NCBI GenBank assembly: GCA_946407065.1
Contig: CAMJMQ010000001.1
Location: forward strand, 62,001 to 126,000
Length of the DNA: 64,000 nt
Origin: an uncultured Clostridia bacterium
GTDB taxonomy: Bacteria; Bacillota; Clostridia; Oscillospirales; Acutalibacteraceae
Direction of reading: 5' to 3'
The notes beneath the pieces are model-generated. The model was not told the DNA's origin and searched no databases. It worked only from the letters and a program-made list of their open reading frames with translations. Positions 1 to 9,671 of the stretch are shown here, one piece after another (position 1 is the first letter of the stretch; every line of letters starts with the position of its first letter). Both the position numbers and the translations under genes were made by a program.

Positions 1-82
1 TGAAGCCGAGCGCCCCAAACACCTTACCGGCGTTCTCAGCGTCATTGGTCATGATCAGGGGGCTAAAACTGGTGATTTTCAT
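1..82 (-). CDS. Partial N-terminus of a VOC (glyoxalase/bleomycin-resistance-like) protein, running off the left edge
   Basis: Reverse strand reads GGAGGATAACT-ATG then MKITSFSPLIMTNDAENAGKVFGALGF, typical of a VOC N-terminus. Confidence 0.5.
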   Translation of the reverse strand, partial: MKITSFSPLIMTNDAENAGKVFGALGF

Positions 83-269
83 AGTTATCCTCCGAAAGAA
101 TATTTATTCGGGGTACGCGCAACGCTGATATACGATCAAAAAGCAGGTATAGTCAAGTGGTATGCTGTATTTTATTTGATTTGATCTCCCTGTATGGCGC
201 CGTATTGACACTCCTGTCACTGATTTGATATAATGCTTGTGGAATTTTGAAAAAGGAGAAGTTTTAGCC

Positions 270-1178
270 ATGGGGCTTATCAATAATTATCAGCGCAGTC
301 TGATCGAGAGAACCAAGGAAAGCAAAGCGACATTCATTATTTATACCGTGCTCCGCGTCCTGATCGTCGTGATCATGATCAGAGCCATCTTCATCGGCAA
401 CTATGAGGGTGTGTTCACCTGTGTTCTGACGCTGCTGTTGCTGCTCATCCCGTCGTTCTTGAAGGGTGCGCTGCGGATCAGCATCCCGCCGCTGTTTGAA
501 TCGATCATCTACCTGTTCATTTTTTCGGCGAACATCTTGGGCGAGCTGGCGCATTTTTACTCACACATCCCGATCTGGGACACCCTGCTGCATACGCTCA
601 ACGGCTTTTTGTTTGCCGCGGTCGGCTTCTCCACAGTCAATCTGCTCAACCACAACAGTAAGAAGATCAAGCTCTCTCCCCTGTATCTGACGCTCGTCGC
701 GTTCTGTGTTTCCATGACCATCGGCGTATTATGGGAATTCTTTGAATGCGGCATGGATCTGTTCTTCGGCAAGGATATGCAAAAGGATTTTATCATCGAC
801 ACCATCCGCTCCACCAAGCTCGACCCCACCAACAGCCAGAAGGTCATCGAGATAAAGGATATCGTCAACACGACCGTCACGACCCGATCGGGCGAGGTGA
901 CCGCGATCGAGGGCGGCTATCTGGATATCGGACTGCTGGATACGATGAAGGATATGTTCGTCAACTTCATCGGCGCCGTCGTGTTCTGTATCTTCGGCTT
1001 CATCTATGAGAAGGTCGGCGCCAAAAACAAGGCCGCGGCGATGGTCGTGGAGGGTCTGAAGATCCAGCCCGCAACCGAGGAAGAGATCCGACAGATGGAG
1101 GGCAATAAACAGGCGGCGATCGAAGAAAGCAGGAAAAAATCCAAAAAGAAAAAGAAGAAGAAAAGATACTTAGTATAA
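270..1178 (+). CDS. Polytopic membrane protein, YjdF/DUF2238-like
   Basis: ORF 237-1178; ATG at 270 follows AAAGGAGAAG. Multiple TM segments, WDTLLHTLNGFLFA motif, Lys-rich C-terminus. Confidence 0.6.
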   Translation: MGLINNYQRSLIERTKESKATFIIYTVLRVLIVVIMIRAIFIGNYEGVFTCVLTLLLLLIPSFLKGALRISIPPLFESIIYLFIFSANILGELAHFYSHIPIWDTLLHTLNGFLFAAVGFSTVNLLNHNSKKIKLSPLYLTLVAFCVSMTIGVLWEFFECGMDLFFGKDMQKDFIIDTIRSTKLDPTNSQKVIEIKDIVNTTVTTRSGEVTAIEGGYLDIGLLDTMKDMFVNFIGAVVFCIFGFIYEKVGAKNKAAAMVVEGLKIQPATEEEIRQMEGNKQAAIEESRKKSKKKKKKKRYLV

Positions 1179-1182
1179 AAAA

Positions 1183-1212
1183 ACGGACGCCGTGATGACG
1201 TCCGTTTTGTTT
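1183..1212 (+). terminator. Rho-independent terminator after the YjdF-like gene
   Basis: ACGGACGCCGTGATGACGTCCGT hairpin followed by TTTTGTTTT. Confidence 0.75.
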
Positions 1213-1252
1213 TATCAAAAAAGCACATCGAACAGGGGCAGAGCGTTTTTAA

Positions 1253-1484
1253 GCCTCCCTCTGACGAGGGAGGTGCCGAGCAATCAAGCGAGGCGGAGGG
1301 AGAGATAACGCAACACCACAGCAACAAACTGCCTGCCGACTCAAGCCGCATAATAAGTATCATTACTCACCGTATTGAGTCAAACGCTTTCTTGCTGTGA
1401 TACAGTTGCGTTATCTCTCCCCCGCGAACATCATTGTATTCTCTTTTTGAGATTCAGCCCGCATGCCCCCTCGTCAGAGGGGGC
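1253..1484. repeat. MITE-like palindromic element of the GCCTCCCT...GAGGGAGGTG family
   Basis: Left end GCCTCCCTCTGACGAGGGAGGTG, internal GAGAGATAACGCAAC/GTTGCGTTATCTCTC, right end GCCCCCTCGTCAGAGGGGGC. Confidence 0.65.
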
Positions 1485-1556
1485 TGAAAAAGTCGCGCTT
1501 GCCCCGTGACACGTGTATCCATCAGCGGGGATGAATAGGTTTTTCTGCAAATTGAA

Positions 1557-1589
1557 ACGGACGCCGTGATGACGTCCGTTCTTTTTTAT
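1557..1589 (+). terminator. Second exact copy of the 1183 terminator hairpin
   Basis: ACGGACGCCGTGATGACGTCCGT repeated exactly, followed by TCTTTTTTAT. Confidence 0.7.
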
Positions 1590-1638
1590 GATATGGGCGA
1601 TACCGGGAGCCGGTATCGCCCGCGAGAGGATGTGTGAA

Positions 1639-2097
1639 TCATTCCTTTGCGTCCCTGTTGATGAAATAGCCGCCGATACGGTTCTCTGTCACCATCACGG
1701 ATTCCTGCCCAAAGAACGTGCAGAGATCCTTGGCGATATTCTTGACGACCTCACGCTCCGTCCCGATCAGCAGCAGGACAAAGGAGTTCTCCTCCGTATA
1801 GGTGCCGTCCTCATGAAAGTAACCGCCCTGTTCCTTGTTGACGGAAAAAGGAACATGATAGTTGCGGCAGACCGTCTTCAATACGTCCATATACTTTTCC
1901 GTCTCAAACAACTGCTTTTTTTCGGTCGCGTCGTTGAGCCCGATATAGATCCGTGTTTCCGTCAGGCGGACAATGCCGTCCTCTTCCTTCTCTCCATACA
2001 GACCGGCAAACGGATCGAGCGAATTTTTAAGATAGCGCTCCCATTCCTCTTTCATCATATGGTGTAATAACGACCGCTGATTGTCTTCTTGCTTCAA
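1639..2097 (-). CDS. Conserved hypothetical protein (152 aa)
   Basis: ORF with soluble globular composition; the opposite-strand ORF looks like a mirror ORF. Confidence 0.55.
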   Translation of the reverse strand: MKQEDNQRSLLHHMMKEEWERYLKNSLDPFAGLYGEKEEDGIVRLTETRIYIGLNDATEKKQLFETEKYMDVLKTVCRNYHVPFSVNKEQGGYFHEDGTYTEENSFVLLLIGTEREVVKNIAKDLCTFFGQESVMVTENRIGGYFINRDAKE

Positions 2098-2332
2098 CTT
2101 TCAAACCTCCCCATTTGCGTTGCTTATCATTTTTCGGATCCGGTATACGCCATCCCTCGATTGATGATCGATCGTGAAAACGATAGGCCGTTTCTGTCCT
2201 CACCCATTTTTCGGTGATGCTCTCGATATCCGCTTCCTCCGGCAGAAGCTTTGCCCCACCATCGGCGCAGCAGACAGTTCCGACGCTCAAGGGGCTGTCA
2301 CGTTGTGATGCAACAGCCCCTGTCATTGAAGC

Positions 2333-4240
2333 TTATTTCTTCTTTTTAGATAGCTTGCCGATGCTGTAGATCGCCAGCGCGATTGAGAACACGATGCCAA
2401 TGACCGCGAGCAGCGGCATGCCGTTCGACGTCTTCGGCTCGATATCAACGCTTGCGAGCAGACAGGATCCGATGAACAGGACGCAGGCGATCAGGGATAA
2501 GACCACGTACTTGATATAAACCCCGATCCGATCAAGCGGCTCCTCATAGCCCGTGATCTCCATATTGATCTTCATCTTGCCCTTGGAGAGCCCCTGCAGC
2601 GTATCGGCGAGATAGCCGGGGAGCTTACCGATCTTCTTGCCGGTGCTGAGGATATCCTTGCCGACGTTCAGGAGCACTTCCTTGATATCGAACTGTTCCT
2701 TGTTGCGCTCCACGAGCTTGTCGGACAGCAGCTTGAACAGATCAAGCTCGGGACAGAGCTGTTCGAGCACGCCCTCGATGGCGAGCAGTGATCTGCCGAG
2801 CATGGTGAACTGGCCGGGCAGGGTGATGTGATGCGCCGCGGCAAGCTCGGTGATCTCGTCGATCAGGTCGGACATATTGATATCGCTGATCCCCTTGGTG
2901 CCGGAATACTTATCGAGGAACACCTGCGCGTCCTCGATCAGCTTATCGCGGTTGGTCTTTGTGGAGGTCGCGCCGAGGGAGGTGATACCGTTGACCAGCT
3001 CCTGCGCGTCGCCGGAAAGCATCGCCATGATCATATTCTGGATCGTGTTGATGTCCTTATCGCTGACATGACCGATCATACCGAAGTCGATCCAATAGGG
3101 CTTGCCCTTGGAGAGCATGATGTTGCCCTGGTGGGGGTCGGCATGGAAGTAGCCGACGTCGAGCACCTGATGGACAAAGTTCTCGGCGACAGCCTGACCG
3201 ATCTTGAGCGGATCATAGCCGTCCTCAATGATCTTATCCTTGTGGGATACGGTATATCCCTCCACATAGGACATGGTGAAGATGCGCTCCGTCGTCAGCT
3301 CGTCATAGACAGTGGGGCAAGAGATCTTGTTTTCGTCTTCGATGCAATTCTCTTTAAAGAACTTGGTGTTCTTTGCCTCAATACGGAAGTCGAGCTCTTC
3401 CTCCGTTACCTTTTCGAGCTCTTCGATCACGGAGACCAGATCGATCATCTGATCTTCATCATCGGTGTCGGTGACAACGTTGACCAGCCCTGCGAGCTTT
3501 TTGAGGATCTTATAATCCTCGCGCATCATATCCGCGATCAGGGGACGCTGTACCTTGGTGACGACAGGGGTGCCGTCCTTGAGCACGGCGTAATGCACCT
3601 GACCCATCGAGGCGGAGCCGAGCGGTTCGTCACGGAACTCCTGATACAGTTCGTCGATCTTCTTGCCGGTCTCCTGCTCGATGACCGCCTTGGCGACTTC
3701 GGGGTCGAGGGGCTTGACATTCTGTCTGAGCTTTTCGAGCTCGGTGCAATATGCCTCGGGGAGCAGATCGACACGGCTGGACATGATCTGTCCGATCTTG
3801 ACGTAAGTCGGGCCGAGATCCTCGAGCGTCGAGCGCAGCTCCTCGGGAGTGAAGCCGTTGGCGTAGTAGTTATGCGCCGCAAAGATGCTCAGCATCTCAG
3901 CGCCGCGGGTCCTCTCCTGCTTGCGATAATCCTTGATCTCGTTTTTGAGCAGCTCCTTCATCTGAGAGCTCATTTCCTTGCGATCGCCCTTATTTTCAGC
4001 CTTGATCTTATCGATCTCTTGCTTGAGATTCTCTTTATCGATCTTTTTCTTTTCTTTTTCGGCAGGCTTCTCAGTCTGAGCAGGCTTTTCATTTTCGACA
4101 GCCTTTGCGGTCTCGACAACCTGCTCATTCTCAACTGCCTTTGCGGTTTCGACAGGCTGCTCGTTCTCGACTGCCTTTGCGGTTTCGACAACCTGCTCAT
4201 TCTCGATATTGTTCTTCTCGTTATTCGTCATCATCGTCAT
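2333..4240 (-). CDS. ABC1/AarF/UbiB-family atypical kinase with repetitive acidic N-terminus and two C-terminal TM segments
   Basis: Motifs LGPTYVKIGQIMSSR, EPLGSASMGQVHYA, HADPHQGNIM, WIDFGMIG. Confidence 0.9.
   Translation of the reverse strand: MTMMTNNEKNNIENEQVVETAKAVENEQPVETAKAVENEQVVETAKAVENEKPAQTEKPAEKEKKKIDKENLKQEIDKIKAENKGDRKEMSSQMKELLKNEIKDYRKQERTRGAEMLSIFAAHNYYANGFTPEELRSTLEDLGPTYVKIGQIMSSRVDLLPEAYCTELEKLRQNVKPLDPEVAKAVIEQETGKKIDELYQEFRDEPLGSASMGQVHYAVLKDGTPVVTKVQRPLIADMMREDYKILKKLAGLVNVVTDTDDEDQMIDLVSVIEELEKVTEEELDFRIEAKNTKFFKENCIEDENKISCPTVYDELTTERIFTMSYVEGYTVSHKDKIIEDGYDPLKIGQAVAENFVHQVLDVGYFHADPHQGNIMLSKGKPYWIDFGMIGHVSDKDINTIQNMIMAMLSGDAQELVNGITSLGATSTKTNRDKLIEDAQVFLDKYSGTKGISDINMSDLIDEITELAAAHHITLPGQFTMLGRSLLAIEGVLEQLCPELDLFKLLSDKLVERNKEQFDIKEVLLNVGKDILSTGKKIGKLPGYLADTLQGLSKGKMKINMEITGYEEPLDRIGVYIKYVVLSLIACVLFIGSCLLASVDIEPKTSNGMPLLAVIGIVFSIALAIYSIGKLSKKKK
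4096..4215 (-). repeat. Tandem 36 bp repeats encoding ENEQxVETAKAV
   Basis: ENEQVVETAKAV-ENEQPVETAKAV-ENEQVVETAKAV-ENEKPAQTEKPA in the UbiB-like protein. Confidence 0.85.
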
Positions 4241-4793
4241 CTCCCTTCGGATCTCTCAGCGGCCAAGTCCAAACCAAACGGATCGCGCTGACGATCGCCG
4301 CGAAGAATACAGCGCATCCGATCGCCTTCATCAGCATGTTAGGCGTATCCCACCAGTGATTGGCGAATAAGATCACACCTGCCGCCATGAGCATGACGGA
4401 CAGGATCGTCAGTACCCACCAGCTCTTGCGCTTCGAGCGGCGCGCGTAGGTGAACGAATGGATCATCGTGCGTCCGCCGTCTACGATCAGCATAAAGCCG
4501 GCAAGCCACGCGAGCACGCGCATGATGTCACTGCGGAACACCAACACGCAGATGCCGACGATGCCGAGCACCAATGCGCCGGAAAATTTCAGATATTCCA
4601 TCAGCGACTTCTTGCCCGAGAAGAAATTGAGCATCATCACGATCGCGAGAATGACCAGCGTGTAGCCAAAGCCCAGCATCAACGACGGAATAAACGACTC
4701 GGGACAGACGATGATGATAACGCCGAGCGCTACCAGCAGGATCGCCGACATGATCGAATTTCGTTTGATCTTGTCTAATGATTCAAAAAGCAT
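4221..4793 (-). CDS. DUF308/HdeD-like membrane protein
   Basis: Six hydrophobic segments; ends 20 bp inside the UbiB-like ORF start, so probably coupled. Confidence 0.75.
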   Translation of the reverse strand: MLFESLDKIKRNSIMSAILLVALGVIIIVCPESFIPSLMLGFGYTLVILAIVMMLNFFSGKKSLMEYLKFSGALVLGIVGICVLVFRSDIMRVLAWLAGFMLIVDGGRTMIHSFTYARRSKRKSWWVLTILSVMLMAAGVILFANHWWDTPNMLMKAIGCAVFFAAIVSAIRLVWTWPLRDPKGDDDDDE

Positions 4794-5028
4794 AAGAACC
4801 TCCTCTTGATATCAGTTTAAGAATCACAGATTCGTTCCTATTTTAACACAGAAAAAGCGAATTGTCATTATTATTTCTTTCTTTCATCTTGTCGAAAACG
4901 GTAAATTATGATAGAATACATTCGATTTCACTAATATAAGGCTGATCACATGAGCACAAAAGCCGACAGGCTGAAAACGATTCTCGGTTCAAGCGAGATT
5001 AATTAAGGCTGAGAAAGGAAAGAAATAT

Positions 5029-5781
5029 ATGAATATACTGCTGGTATTCGCGTTTCTGTTTTTTGTGGGATCGGTTTTCGGATGGGTGCTGGAGCTGTTC
5101 TTCCGCCGCTTCTTCTCCAAGAACAATCCCGAGAGAAAATGGATCAACCCCGGCTTTTGCGTTGGCCCGTATCTGCCCTTGTACGGCTCGGGACTGTGCG
5201 TGCTGTACCTGATCGCGGGGATCCGTCCGTACATCAATCTGGGCAATCCCATATCGGATACCGTCGCCCTGCTGCTCGCGATGGCGCTGGCGATGACGAT
5301 CATCGAATATATCGCCGGCGTTATCTCCTATAAGGGCTTCCGTGTTCGACTGTGGGATTACTCCAACGAGTGGGGCAACATCCAAGGGATCATCTGCCCG
5401 AAGTTCTCGCTGTTCTGGGGAATGCTGGGTGTGGCGTACTACTATCTGGTGCATCCCAACATTCTCGACGCGCTCGATTGGCTCTCGCACAATCTGGCGA
5501 TGTCGTTCTTCATCGGCGTGTTCTACGGCGTTTTCGTCATCGATCTCGTGTACTCCACTCACCTGCTCAACACCCTCAAAAAGCTATCGGAGGAGAACAA
5601 GATCGTGGTACATGTCGAGGAGCTCAAGGCGCGCATCCGTAAATCGCATGATGAACGCAGGATCAAATACAATTTCTTCCTGCCGTTTCGCTCCGATACC
5701 TCTCTCGCCCAGCATATCAAGGCGATGAAGGCGGCGCAAAAGGAGCAGAGAGCCAATAAGAAGGCAACAAAAACCATGTAA
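5029..5781 (+). CDS. Putative ABC transporter permease of the PF06541 type
   Basis: FVGSVFGWVLELFFRRFF, WINPGFCVGPYLPLYGSG, WDYSNEWGNIQGIICPKFSLFWGMLG are characteristic. Confidence 0.8.
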   Translation: MNILLVFAFLFFVGSVFGWVLELFFRRFFSKNNPERKWINPGFCVGPYLPLYGSGLCVLYLIAGIRPYINLGNPISDTVALLLAMALAMTIIEYIAGVISYKGFRVRLWDYSNEWGNIQGIICPKFSLFWGMLGVAYYYLVHPNILDALDWLSHNLAMSFFIGVFYGVFVIDLVYSTHLLNTLKKLSEENKIVVHVEELKARIRKSHDERRIKYNFFLPFRSDTSLAQHIKAMKAAQKEQRANKKATKTM

Positions 5782-5939
5782 TACTAATATTCCATTAAAC
5801 GCTTTAACTAATTTATTAACGGGAAATTTCGTAGAACGAGGCGGACGACGCAGACAGGCTGTCGCCTGTCAAGGAGGACAACGAAGTTATACGGAATTTA
5901 ACGCAATAAATGTTAAAGTGTTTTAATGAATATTAGTAT
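5781..5939 (+). repeat. 159 bp structured palindromic element, copy 1
   Basis: Ends ATACTAATATTC...GAATATTAGTAT; aligns without indels to the reverse complement of 55781-55939. Confidence 0.85.
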
Positions 5940-6094
5940 AAATACCCGCATGAAAAAGCGGTCGATTATGATTGCTTTTTGTTGACAACACCTTATCCGC
6001 GTGATAGAATGAAATCGTACAGAGCATAGCTTTTTGCAAACGACACTGCCAAAGAGCGCTGAGAGATTTGACGAAGATACAGGGGGACAGAATC

Positions 6095-6316
6095 ATGCTG
6101 AAAAAAATCACGCAACCGATCGTAAATTTTGCGAAAAACAGACTGCAGATCATGATCAAAAAGGCCGTTCAGGAGCAATTCAAAAAGAGAATGGAGAAGC
6201 TGACAAGAAGACTTGCCATCCAATTTGTGATCACCGGTATCGCCTTTGCGATCGTAAAGGTGCTTGCTTCCCGAGCGGATTCTATCGCGGGTCTGCTGAC
6301 AAAACCGAAGAAATAA
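6095..6316 (+). CDS. Small membrane-associated basic protein (about 73 aa)
   Basis: ATG at 6095 after AGGGGG; one hydrophobic stretch; terminator follows. Confidence 0.5.
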   Translation: MLKKITQPIVNFAKNRLQIMIKKAVQEQFKKRMEKLTRRLAIQFVITGIAFAIVKVLASRADSIAGLLTKPKK

Positions 6317-6320
6317 TGCC

Positions 6321-6352
6321 AAAACCGAGGTCGCTGTGACCTCGGTTTTTTC
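6321..6352 (+). terminator. Rho-independent terminator
   Basis: AAAACCGAGGTCGCTGTGACCTCGGTTTTTT. Confidence 0.8.
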
Positions 6353-6475
6353 TTTGTGATCCTCGCACCACATTCAACTGTATTCATGTAGGCCTTGACG
6401 AGAAGTCATCAGAAACTGACCGCTCATACCAATTTGATACTCGCTTGACACGTATGTCCGCTCGAATCATCTATA

Positions 6476-6542
6476 CAACCCTCCGAGTCGAAACACATGC
6501 TGACGCATGGATTCGACCCACCTTCCTTAGGAAAGGGAGGCT
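6476..6542. repeat. Half-element of the CAACCCTCCG...AAAGGGAGGC family
   Basis: CAACCCTCCG then internal GTCGAA/TTCGAC hairpin then CACCTTCCTTAGGAAAGGGAGGC. Confidence 0.55.
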
Positions 6543-6573
6543 TTCGGGTTTCAATGCTCTTCGTCCGATACAT

Positions 6574-6606
6574 CAAAAGCCCGCCGCGGAAAACTCCGCG
6601 GCGGGC
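6574..6606 (-). terminator. Terminator of the dockerin gene
   Basis: Reverse strand GCCCGCCGCGGAGTTTTCCGCGGCGGGCTTTT. Confidence 0.8.
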
Positions 6607-6639
6607 ATGTCATTGATTCGGTTTTACTTGGTGATAGAA

Positions 6640-8544
6640 TCAGCCAACCTTGATATCGTAGTCTGTCGGAATACCTGCCAGCGCACGCTGAACGAATGTC
6701 GCATCAAGGATGTTGACGTCGCCGTCGCCATCCACGTCGGCGGCTTTTTCATTGAACTTGGAAAGCGAGACACCGCTCAGATAGCGCTGGATCCATGTTA
6801 CGTCGAAGATAGATACGAAACCGTCCTCATCCGCGTCGCCTAAAAGGATCTCGGGCTCGGTAGGTGCCTGAGTCGGAGCCTCGGTGGGCTTGGGCGGATC
6901 AGTGGGCTTGGGCGGATCGGTGGGCTGTACAACAGGTGTGGTAGGCTTGGGAGTAGTGGGGGTTACCGCGCCGGGAGTGAACGCCTTGCCGATACGCGCC
7001 ATCGGGACGGTGATGTGATCCTCGTCCTCTTTCTCCATGGAGGTGGAGGAATCGGCGGAATAGGGCTTTGCGGCGTTATCCGCCATAGAGAGGTCATAGG
7101 GCAGGCAGTCCATACCCGAAGTACCGAAGGTGGAGACCTTCATGATGCCGATACCGTTCGCTTCGATATCGGCGGCGGTGATATCCAGATTCTTGAGCGG
7201 GATGGAGATCTCATAGAACATATCCATCGAAGCCTTGTGACCTTTGGTGTAGAAGTCGGTCAGGGTCGCGTCAACGGAGTCGCCGGCGACACGCTTGTTA
7301 TCGGTACCCGCCTTGGGAATACCCATCAGCTTACCGGACAGGGTCTTGCCGTTGCCCCACTTGATGTTGATACCGGTCTGCGCGCCTGCGATCACAAGGT
7401 CATCGGGCATGAGCTCACCGTCATCGTTCGCGGTGTAGATGAACGGGCCGTTGGATGCGTTGGTGGAATAAGCGATAACATGATCGGCGTGCGCGTCAAG
7501 CGTCGTACCGGTCGCCCAGAGCGTACCGTCGGCAGTCTCGCCGTGAGTGATGTTCTCGTTACCGGTGTAAATATACATAAAGACAGGCAGATTGTCGATC
7601 CAGAGGTTGCCCTGCGTCATGGGGAAATCCTCGCCGGGAGCGACGATATCCTGCACGTTTGCCATCTCGTACATGATGTAGAGGTTGGTGTCGTCCCACG
7701 CGGCGTACATCGCATAGTCGTCAATGCCTTTTTCATGCATCGACCAGTGCGCGTAGACGCGGGGGTCGTCGTTCGCGACGCCCTGCGCGATCAGCATGGA
7801 GCTCTCCCAGTCGGACTTGTCGCCGTCAACAGTGATGGTCTTGCGCTTGCCGTAGCCGCCATCAGGGTTGGTGGCATAGTTGCCGCCGATCGCGGCAGAG
7901 GTGCTGCCGTCGGTGGCAGGACCGGTGGTGGATCTCTTCTTATAGGTACAGCTCTTGGTCACGGTACCGTAGCTGTTGGTCGCGCTGATATCGAGCTTGA
8001 CAGATGAGCCCTCCGCGATATCCGCGCCGAGGGTCATACTGACAGAGCCGTTGATGGCGTACTGCGTACCGCCGTCAATGGTGTAGTAGGCGGAGTCAGC
8101 GTCCTTGACGGTGATGGTCACGTCAACGGAGCCCTTGAAGCCGCCGCCCTCGTTAGAGACGGTGATCACGGGAACAGGATCCGTGCTGTAATCGCTCCAG
8201 GTCTGTTTGTCAACATCATAGAGCTTGTTGGCGCCGGGGTAAGGCATATCCGTGGTCTGACCGGTACCGTTGTTGCTGAAGATGACCATATCGAACTTGT
8301 CCGCGGGAACGGTGTACTCATACACGTCGCTCTCACCGCTGACCTTGGTCATGGCAACGCCGGGCCATGCCTTGTTGTTTTCCTCGGTGTTCTTCTTCCA
8401 CATGTAGCAGGTCGGGGTGAAGCTCGCGCGGCAATAGATCTTATCGCCCGCCAGCGCCGACACGTTGACGACCGCGACGGAAATCATCGAGATCATCATC
8501 AAAACTGCCAGAATGATTGCGAGTAGTTTTTTTGAGATTTTCAA
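6640..8544 (-). CDS. Secreted dockerin protein: signal peptide, starch-binding-like N-terminal module, CBM9/DOMON-like central domain, Pro/Thr linker, type I dockerin
   Basis: TTG start at 8544 after GAGGAGGG; LLAIILAVLMMISMISVAVV signal; CYMWKKNTEENNKAWPGVAMTKV module; two calcium loops DADEDGFVSIFD and DVDGDGDVNILD. Confidence 0.88.
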   Translation of the reverse strand: MKISKKLLAIILAVLMMISMISVAVVNVSALAGDKIYCRASFTPTCYMWKKNTEENNKAWPGVAMTKVSGESDVYEYTVPADKFDMVIFSNNGTGQTTDMPYPGANKLYDVDKQTWSDYSTDPVPVITVSNEGGGFKGSVDVTITVKDADSAYYTIDGGTQYAINGSVSMTLGADIAEGSSVKLDISATNSYGTVTKSCTYKKRSTTGPATDGSTSAAIGGNYATNPDGGYGKRKTITVDGDKSDWESSMLIAQGVANDDPRVYAHWSMHEKGIDDYAMYAAWDDTNLYIMYEMANVQDIVAPGEDFPMTQGNLWIDNLPVFMYIYTGNENITHGETADGTLWATGTTLDAHADHVIAYSTNASNGPFIYTANDDGELMPDDLVIAGAQTGINIKWGNGKTLSGKLMGIPKAGTDNKRVAGDSVDATLTDFYTKGHKASMDMFYEISIPLKNLDITAADIEANGIGIMKVSTFGTSGMDCLPYDLSMADNAAKPYSADSSTSMEKEDEDHITVPMARIGKAFTPGAVTPTTPKPTTPVVQPTDPPKPTDPPKPTEAPTQAPTEPEILLGDADEDGFVSIFDVTWIQRYLSGVSLSKFNEKAADVDGDGDVNILDATFVQRALAGIPTDYDIKVG

Positions 8545-8761
8545 AACAATCCCTCCTCTTTCATAAGAAATCCTAAATAACAGTATGAGCGATCTGCACA
8601 TCAAGCGCGGCAGACAGCCGCCAAAGCGGTAATCCGAACAGCTCATATCTATTTAGTTTCATTATAATCGGTCGAGCAATAAAAGTCAATAAATCCGAAC
8701 GAGTTCAAAGGCTTAAAATCGCGCGGTTTAGAATATTTTTCAAAAAGTTGTAATAAAACTA

Positions 8762-8797
8762 TTGACAAGTCACTTGTCATGTGTTATATTACAAGTG
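8762..8797 (+). promoter_or_regulatory. Promoter TTGACA-N17-TATATT overlapping palindrome CACTTGT-N13-ACAAGTG (putative Rrf2 operator)
   Basis: Perfect 7 bp arms at 8771-8777 and 8791-8797; related sequence at 9679-9705. Confidence 0.7.
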
Positions 8798-8856
8798 CAA
8801 GATCAAGAGAACAAACTCTTGAGAAAATCAAACAACCGAATCAGGAGGATATCATC

Positions 8857-9486
8857 ATGAAAATCGCAGTAGTAGCAGCAAACGGAAAAGCAGGCAAACT
8901 CATCGTCAAGGAAGCCGTCGAGCGCGGTATGGACGTGACCGCCTTTGTCAGAGAAGAAAACAAGAGCGCGGCGCAGCATGCCGTCACCAAGGATATTTTT
9001 GCGATCACCGCCGAGGATCTGAACGGCTTTGACGCGGTAGTAGACGCGGCAGGCGCATGGACGCCCGAGACCGTCCACATCATCCCCGACGCGGCAAAGC
9101 ACCTCGCCGATCTGCTGAAAGGCAAAGACACCCGTCTGGTGGTCGTAGGCGGCGCAGGCAGTCTGTTTGTGGACGCGGCGCATACCAAGACCGTGTTTGA
9201 TGTGACCCCCTTCCCCGAGGCGGCGGTGCCCGTCGTCAAGTCGCATCAGATCGCCCTCGACGCGCTCAGAAAATACGATGACGTCAACTGGACATATGTC
9301 AGCCCCGCGGGTGATTTTCAGGCTGACGGCGAACGCACCGGCAAATACATCCTCGCCGGCGAGGAGCTCAAGCTCAACGCTAAGGGCGAAAGCGTCATCA
9401 GCTATGCCGACTACGCGATCGCGATGGTTGACGAGATCGAGAGCGGCAACCACATCAAGCAGCGTATTTCCGTTGTCAGTGAATAA
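8857..9486 (+). CDS. NAD(P)-binding atypical SDR, YwnB-like
   Basis: MKIAVVAANGKAGKLIVKEAVERGMDVTAFVR Rossmann start; RBS AGGAGG. Confidence 0.85.
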   Translation: MKIAVVAANGKAGKLIVKEAVERGMDVTAFVREENKSAAQHAVTKDIFAITAEDLNGFDAVVDAAGAWTPETVHIIPDAAKHLADLLKGKDTRLVVVGGAGSLFVDAAHTKTVFDVTPFPEAAVPVVKSHQIALDALRKYDDVNWTYVSPAGDFQADGERTGKYILAGEELKLNAKGESVISYADYAIAMVDEIESGNHIKQRISVVSE

Positions 9487-9671
9487 ACTCATCCCCCTTT
9501 GGTTTTCCTGACAAGCCGAGAGGTGCTTCATCCGTTATTATTCGGTTGACATTGCCACAGCCTTGAAAGAGCTTCGCAATAACCGTTTTTTGATCACACA
9601 TCGGTTCTTTCGCAGTTCTGCGAATCGATATGGGCGGAGCGGGAAATTGCCGTTCCGCCCATATTCTTCTT

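Noticed and set aside
2828-4291. 487 aa plus-strand ORF opposite the UbiB-like gene
   Set aside because: Antisense mirror ORF of a GC-rich gene; low-complexity D/H/L/V composition, no domain signature, and the minus-strand protein is clearly real
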